NCBI GenBank assembly: GCA_028696435.1
Contig: JAQVHC010000048.1
Span: 1 to 9,039 of the forward strand
Direction of reading: 5' to 3'
Source of the DNA: Actinomycetota bacterium
GTDB taxonomy: Bacteria; Actinomycetota; Humimicrobiia; Humimicrobiales; Humimicrobiaceae
Length of the DNA: 9,039 nucleotides
Shown here: positions 6,424 through 9,039 of the stretch, in pieces
Numbering within the stretch: the stretch's first letter is position 1
Layout: each line of letters opens with the position of its first letter
Made by a program: the position numbers and the translations under genes
Notes under the pieces: model-generated
Told to the model about the DNA's origin: nothing
Databases searched by the model: none
What the model saw: only the letters and a program-made list of their open reading frames with translations

Positions 6424-6460
6424 ATGACAGGTTATGAAATGTTATGTTATAGCTTATAAT
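6424..6460 (+). promoter_or_regulatory. Candidate promoter for the leader ORF and DUF1638 operon
   Basis: ATGACA (6424-6429, five of six to the -35 consensus) is followed 18 bp later by TATAGC (6448-6453). A perfect TATAAT also lies at 6455-6460, but it lacks a matching -35 and would start transcription almost at the AAGGAG site. The GTTATG direct repeat with 10-bp period lies between the elements. Weak assignment. Confidence 0.25.
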
Positions 6461-6479
6461 TCATAAGGAGTTTATAAAG

Positions 6480-6530
6480 TTGTTCATTACCAGTATTGCA
6501 GTGAATATTTATTTGATTTTTAAAATATGA
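6480..6530 (+). CDS. Candidate 16-codon leader peptide ORF overlapping the DUF1638 start
   Basis: AAGGAG at 6465-6470 is the only good ribosome site near the DUF1638 gene. It is nine bases before a TTG that opens a 16-codon frame, reading MFITSIAVNIYLIFKI (hydrophobic). The TGA stop at 6528-6530 overlaps the ATG of the DUF1638 gene (6527-6529) as ATGA, an arrangement classic for translational coupling. The DUF1638 ATG itself has no Shine-Dalgarno sequence, and an in-frame TAA at 6521-6523 rules out a longer form of that protein. The leader may serve only to load ribosomes. The peptide itself matches nothing I recognise, and expression is unproven. Confidence 0.4.
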   Translation: MFITSIAVNIYLIFKI

Positions 6531-7198
6531 ATATCAAAGAACAGAAGCAAAAAATAAAATTAATAGTTTGTGATGTAATTTACGATGAATTAAAAAATAA
6601 GTTAACAGAAGAATGGGACATAGCAAGTTTTGAAAAAAGTCTTCATGAGCATAGTGATAAACTCAGAGAAAAGCTTCAGAATGAAATAAATAAATCCCAG
6701 AATTATGATATTATCGTTCTGGGTTATGGACTGTGTGGTAATGGAACACTGGGGCTTGTGTCTCCAAAAGTGCCTATTGTTATACCAAAGGTTGACGATT
6801 GCATAACACTGCTCCTGGGCTCCACAGAGGAACGGAAAAAACAATTAAAAATTGAGCCCGGAACTTATTTTCTAACCCGGGGTTATATTGGTGAGACCGG
6901 TGATTTCATCTTACCCGGCATATCTGAAATTAAAAATAAGTATGATAAAGATACATTGCAATGGGTGGTAAAAGAAATGTTGAAGAATTACAGAAAAATT
7001 GCTTTCATTGATACCGGGAATTATAATTCTTCAGAATACAAAGAAAAAGCCCGTCAGGAAGCCGTAAAGCTGGGTTTAAAATTTGAAGAAATAAAGGGTT
7101 CTAATAAAATTCTTGATAAGGTTGTTAACAAAAACTGGAATGGCCAGTTTATAATTATAAGACCCGGTGCCATAATAACTTCTGATATGTTTGATTAA
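6527..7198 (+). CDS. DUF1638 family protein, likely accessory to corrinoid methyl transfer
   Basis: A 223-residue soluble protein with no signal peptide. The family hallmarks are visible: KLIVCDVIYDEL at the start (11-22), DIIVLGYGLCGNGTLGL (61-77), IPKVDDCITLLLGS (86-99), PGTYFLTRGY (111-120) and IDTGNY (161-166). Conserved cysteines are C15, C70 and C92. The family has no proven biochemical activity that I know of. It is often encoded beside MttB-type methyltransferases and corrinoid proteins in acetogens, sulfate reducers and methanogens (established context, from memory). Here it sits 102 bp before a methyltetrahydrofolate:corrinoid methyltransferase, which fits that context. The ATG lacks a ribosome site and overlaps the stop of a leader ORF, so translation is probably coupled. 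The N-terminal dozen residues are Lys/Gln rich and precede the conserved part. Confidence 0.88.
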   Translation: MNIKEQKQKIKLIVCDVIYDELKNKLTEEWDIASFEKSLHEHSDKLREKLQNEINKSQNYDIIVLGYGLCGNGTLGLVSPKVPIVIPKVDDCITLLLGSTEERKKQLKIEPGTYFLTRGYIGETGDFILPGISEIKNKYDKDTLQWVVKEMLKNYRKIAFIDTGNYNSSEYKEKARQEAVKLGLKFEEIKGSNKILDKVVNKNWNGQFIIIRPGAIITSDMFD

Positions 7199-7225
7199 GA
7201 AGAAGAAGGAGGAGGAGGAGGAGGA
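7199..7225 (+). repeat. Purine trinucleotide tract (GAA)3(GGA)6
   Basis: Immediately after the TAA of the DUF1638 gene come three GAA and then six GGA units, followed by AT-rich TAA-like repeats to about 7255. The tract contains several strong Shine-Dalgarno-like cores, but no start codon lies within usable distance. The methyltransferase gene has its own site (GGGAGG at 7288-7293). It is probably a replication-slippage microsatellite. It could bind ribosomes non-productively or form purine-rich structure. Confidence 0.8.
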
Positions 7226-7300
7226 AATATATAATAATAAGAATAAGGATAAGCTTTAAGTACATAAGTTATAAATAGATAAAAAGAGGGAGGAAATAAC

Positions 7301-8149
7301 ATGCCAACAATAGTAACAGGAAAGAATTGCGAAGTTAAATTTGGCCCGGGACTGCCAACAGTTATTATAGGCGAAAGGATTAACCCTACCGGTAGAAAAA
7401 AACTGGCAGAAGAATTAAAAAAAGGTAACCTGGAAATAGTTGAGGAGGATGCCAGAAAACAGGCAGAAGCAGGTGCTGATATAATAGATGTCAATGTGGG
7501 AGCTGCAGGAGTAAATGAAGTAGAGATGCTCGTAAAAGCTATAGGTAAAGTGATGGAAGTTACTGATAAACCTATTTGCATTGACTCATCAAATCCAGAA
7601 GCAATCAAAAAGGCTATTGAGGTATATCCTTATAAAGCTTTGATAAACTCGGTAAATGGAGAAGAGAAATCCATAGAAACAATTCTTCCTATAGTAAAAG
7701 AAAGTGGTAGCGCAGTAATATGTCTGCCTATGGATAAAAAAGGTATTCCCGGCAGTGTTGAAGAAAGACTGAATATAACCAGAAGGATTATTCAAAAAGC
7801 AGAATCTTTAGGTATAAAGAAGGAAGATATCGTAGTTGACTGCCTGGCAATGGCTGCTGCTACAGATCCTTCTTCAGTAAAAGTTACCCTCGAAACTATC
7901 AAAAAAGTTACAGATGAGCTTGGCGTTTCTACTACACTTGGTGCTTCTAACGTTAGCTTTGGAATGCCAGATCGGCCTTTGCTAAATATGCTTTTTTTAT
8001 CCATGGCTATACTTAATGGCTTAACGAGCCCTATACTGGATCCGCTATCTGATGGCATACTGGAGGCAGTCAGGGGTGCTGATTTTCTTGCAGGCAGAGA
8101 CCCGTATGGTATGAATTACATTACAGCACAGAGAAACAGGATGAAATAA
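7301..8149 (+). CDS. Methyltetrahydrofolate:corrinoid protein methyltransferase (pterin-binding, AcsE/MtgA type)
   Basis: A cytoplasmic TIM-barrel enzyme of 282 residues that moves a methyl group between tetrahydrofolate and the cobalt of a corrinoid protein. The dihydropteroate-synthase-like signatures are in order: IIGERINPTG (22-31), DIIDVNVG (60-67), PICIDSSNP (91-99), LINSVNG (114-120), VVDCLA (178-183) and LGASNVSFGMPDRP (213-226). By alignment to Moorella AcsE the pterin-binding residues are kept (Asp95, Asn116, Asp180), as is the methyl-proximal Asn217. It has an excellent ribosome site, GGGAGG, seven bases before the ATG. It is about 20 residues longer than AcsE, mainly at the N-terminus, and the GMPDRP version is closer to MtgA or O-demethylase methyltransferase II enzymes. 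It could serve the acetyl-CoA pathway or the demethylation of a methylated substrate; the adjacent DUF1638 and RACE genes favour the latter. Confidence 0.93.
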   Translation: MPTIVTGKNCEVKFGPGLPTVIIGERINPTGRKKLAEELKKGNLEIVEEDARKQAEAGADIIDVNVGAAGVNEVEMLVKAIGKVMEVTDKPICIDSSNPEAIKKAIEVYPYKALINSVNGEEKSIETILPIVKESGSAVICLPMDKKGIPGSVEERLNITRRIIQKAESLGIKKEDIVVDCLAMAAATDPSSVKVTLETIKKVTDELGVSTTLGASNVSFGMPDRPLLNMLFLSMAILNGLTSPILDPLSDGILEAVRGADFLAGRDPYGMNYITAQRNRMK

Positions 8150-8181
8150 ATTTTAAACTTATAAAATTTTATCCTTAGAAT

Positions 8182-8208
8182 AAAGTAGAGATCTACTTTC
8201 GTTTTTTT
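8182..8208 (+). terminator. Likely intrinsic terminator after the methyltransferase gene
   Basis: A 7-bp stem AAAGTAG/CTACTTT (8182-8188 and 8193-8199) with loop AGAT is followed after CG by seven T residues (8202-8208). The stem is AT-rich, so termination may be partial. It lies 32 bp after the methyltransferase stop and 79 bp before the next start. The RACE gene therefore may have its own promoter; TATAAT at 8225-8230 is a perfect -10, but its -35 is poor. Confidence 0.6.
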
Positions 8209-8287
8209 ATTAGGTTTTTTCCCTTATAATCCTTAATGATTTTTAAAGTATTTTGTAAATTCTTGTAAATATTAAAATGGAATTAGC

Positions 8288-9039
8288 ATGATAGAAAAAA
8301 AAATTGAGATAGAAATTGAACCAGCAGGTAAAAGGATTTTTCTAGAAAATCCGGTTAATGGGCTTGATGCTATCTTAAATTCAGGTATTCATATAAAATC
8401 CGAATGCGGGGGTAAGGGTACCTGCGGTAAATGTAAAATAATTATTATTGATAACAAAGATAATATCACCCTCAGCAAACAGGAAAAAAAGATTCTAACA
8501 GATAAAGAAATAAAACACGGTGTCAGACTGGCCTGCCAGCAAATATTTGACAGAAATTTAAAGATATTTATCCCTCCCTCCTCTCTGATAGAAGAGCAAA
8601 AACTCCAGATTGAAGGAGAAGAGTTAGATATCAGAGTTGACCCTATCTGCAAAAAATATTTTCTCAATCTTGAAAAAGCAACACTTGAAGATTTAAAGTC
8701 TGATTTTAGCCGGATAAATGAAACTTTAAATAAAGAATATGGAAAGAAAGCCGGAAATATAGATTTTAAAGTTTTAACCCAAATGCCTCTAGTTATAAGA
8801 GAGAACTCCTGGAAGATTACAACTACACTAAGAGAAAAAACAAAAGAAAACGAAATAATTTTTATCGAAGGGGGGAATAAAACTGCTAACAATTATGCAG
8901 TAGCTGTGGATCTCGGTACCACAAAAATTGCTGTTCTGCTTATAGATTTATTAAGGGGAGAAACCATAGACGGTATTGGTATCATGAATCCCCAGATAGC
9001 GTTTGGCGAAGATGTGATGTCCAGGCTGGGTTTTGCTAT
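8288..9039 (+). CDS. RACE protein: ferredoxin/ASKHA-domain reductive activator of corrinoid proteins (partial, runs off right edge)
   Basis: Only the first 250 codons are in the window; such proteins are usually about 600 residues or longer. The N-terminal domain is a plant-type 2Fe-2S ferredoxin with Cys40, Cys46, Cys49 (CGGKGTCGKC) and Cys83 (LACQ). A linker region (about 100-200) follows, and then the start of the ASKHA ATPase-like domain at VAVDLGTTKIAVLLIDL (205-221), with NPQIAFGEDVMSRL (234-247) typical of the family. RACE/RamQ-like proteins reduce inactive Co(II) corrinoid back to Co(I). The ATG at 8288 has a modest site (GGA six bases upstream). A four-codon ATG frame at 8277 also ends in TGA overlapping this ATG, but has no ribosome site. 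Separated from the methyltransferase gene by a likely terminator, it nonetheless shares its pathway. Confidence 0.92.
   Translation, partial: MIEKKIEIEIEPAGKRIFLENPVNGLDAILNSGIHIKSECGGKGTCGKCKIIIIDNKDNITLSKQEKKILTDKEIKHGVRLACQQIFDRNLKIFIPPSSLIEEQKLQIEGEELDIRVDPICKKYFLNLEKATLEDLKSDFSRINETLNKEYGKKAGNIDFKVLTQMPLVIRENSWKITTTLREKTKENEIIFIEGGNKTANNYAVAVDLGTTKIAVLLIDLLRGETIDGIGIMNPQIAFGEDVMSRLGFA

Larger units (their letters stand above)
5782..6526. other. Long gap without an intact normal-sized gene
   Basis: The 745 bp have no open frame of convincing length. They contain scattered minus-strand stretches with protein-like composition (listed as possible remnants), a compact hairpin at 6302-6329, an inverted repeat TGCCGG/CCGGCA around 6148-6174, GTTATG repeated at 6431-6436 and 6441-6446, and the promoter and leader ORF of the right-hand genes. 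A tRNA, a cobalamin, SAM, glycine or tetrahydrofolate riboswitch, and insertion-sequence ends were looked for and not recognised. Confidence 0.5.

Noticed and set aside
6280..6526. A cobalamin, SAM, glycine or tetrahydrofolate riboswitch before the methyl-transfer genes
   Set aside because: None of the core motifs of these classes that I know could be found by reading; only a simple hairpin is present.
7195..8058. Several minus-strand open frames over the methyltransferase gene
   Set aside because: They are antisense to a gene with all catalytic motifs; the 7195-7608 frame ends in a poly-Pro/Ser stretch that is just the complement of the GGA repeat.
8389..8892. A 167-codon minus-strand open frame
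   Set aside because: It lies fully inside the RACE gene, whose ferredoxin and ASKHA motifs are unmistakable. The translated product is Ser/Phe-rich antisense sequence with no recognisable motif.

Overview
The window is AT-rich bacterial DNA using the standard code, with Shine-Dalgarno sites and frequent GTG/TTG starts. The gene content suggests an anaerobe that imports sugars by ABC transport and has corrinoid- and folate-dependent one-carbon metabolism. There are no rRNA, tRNA, CRISPR or complete insertion-sequence features to fix the taxon. A low-GC anaerobic lineage such as a clostridium-like Firmicute or a deep-subsurface candidate phylum fits, but that is only an inference.

Left block (1-3355, minus strand): a sugar ABC importer operon, read right to left. 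A lipoprotein substrate-binding protein (GTG start) is followed by a strong intercistronic hairpin, a MalF/UgpA-type permease and then a MalG/UgpE-type permease cut by the window edge. No ATPase gene is present. The 431-bp region upstream of the binding-protein gene holds two LacI-type palindromic operators exactly 100 bp apart, candidate divergent promoters, and a leader carrying an inverted repeat and a possible mini-ORF.

Centre (3356-5778): a divergent LacI-family repressor, presumably controlling the importer and itself. It is followed on the same strand by lipB (octanoyltransferase), then by a convergent minus-strand zinc-ribbon protein of unknown function with a Lys/Ser/Asn low-complexity tail.

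Gap (5782-6526): 745 bp without an intact normal-sized gene. It contains short minus-strand stretches that read like decayed protein, a compact hairpin, and at its right end a candidate 16-codon leader ORF with a good ribosome site. The leader's stop overlaps the start of the next gene.

Right block (6480-9039, plus strand): a DUF1638 protein, a methyltetrahydrofolate:corrinoid methyltransferase of the AcsE/MtgA type, a likely intrinsic terminator, and the N-terminal third or so of a RACE protein (2Fe-2S ferredoxin plus ASKHA domain) that reductively reactivates corrinoid proteins. Together these look like the accessory half of a corrinoid-dependent methyl-transfer system. The corrinoid protein and the substrate-specific methyltransferase (for example MttB-family) would be expected beyond the right edge or elsewhere. 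LipB could support a lipoylated glycine-cleavage H protein feeding the same folate pool, but that link is inference.
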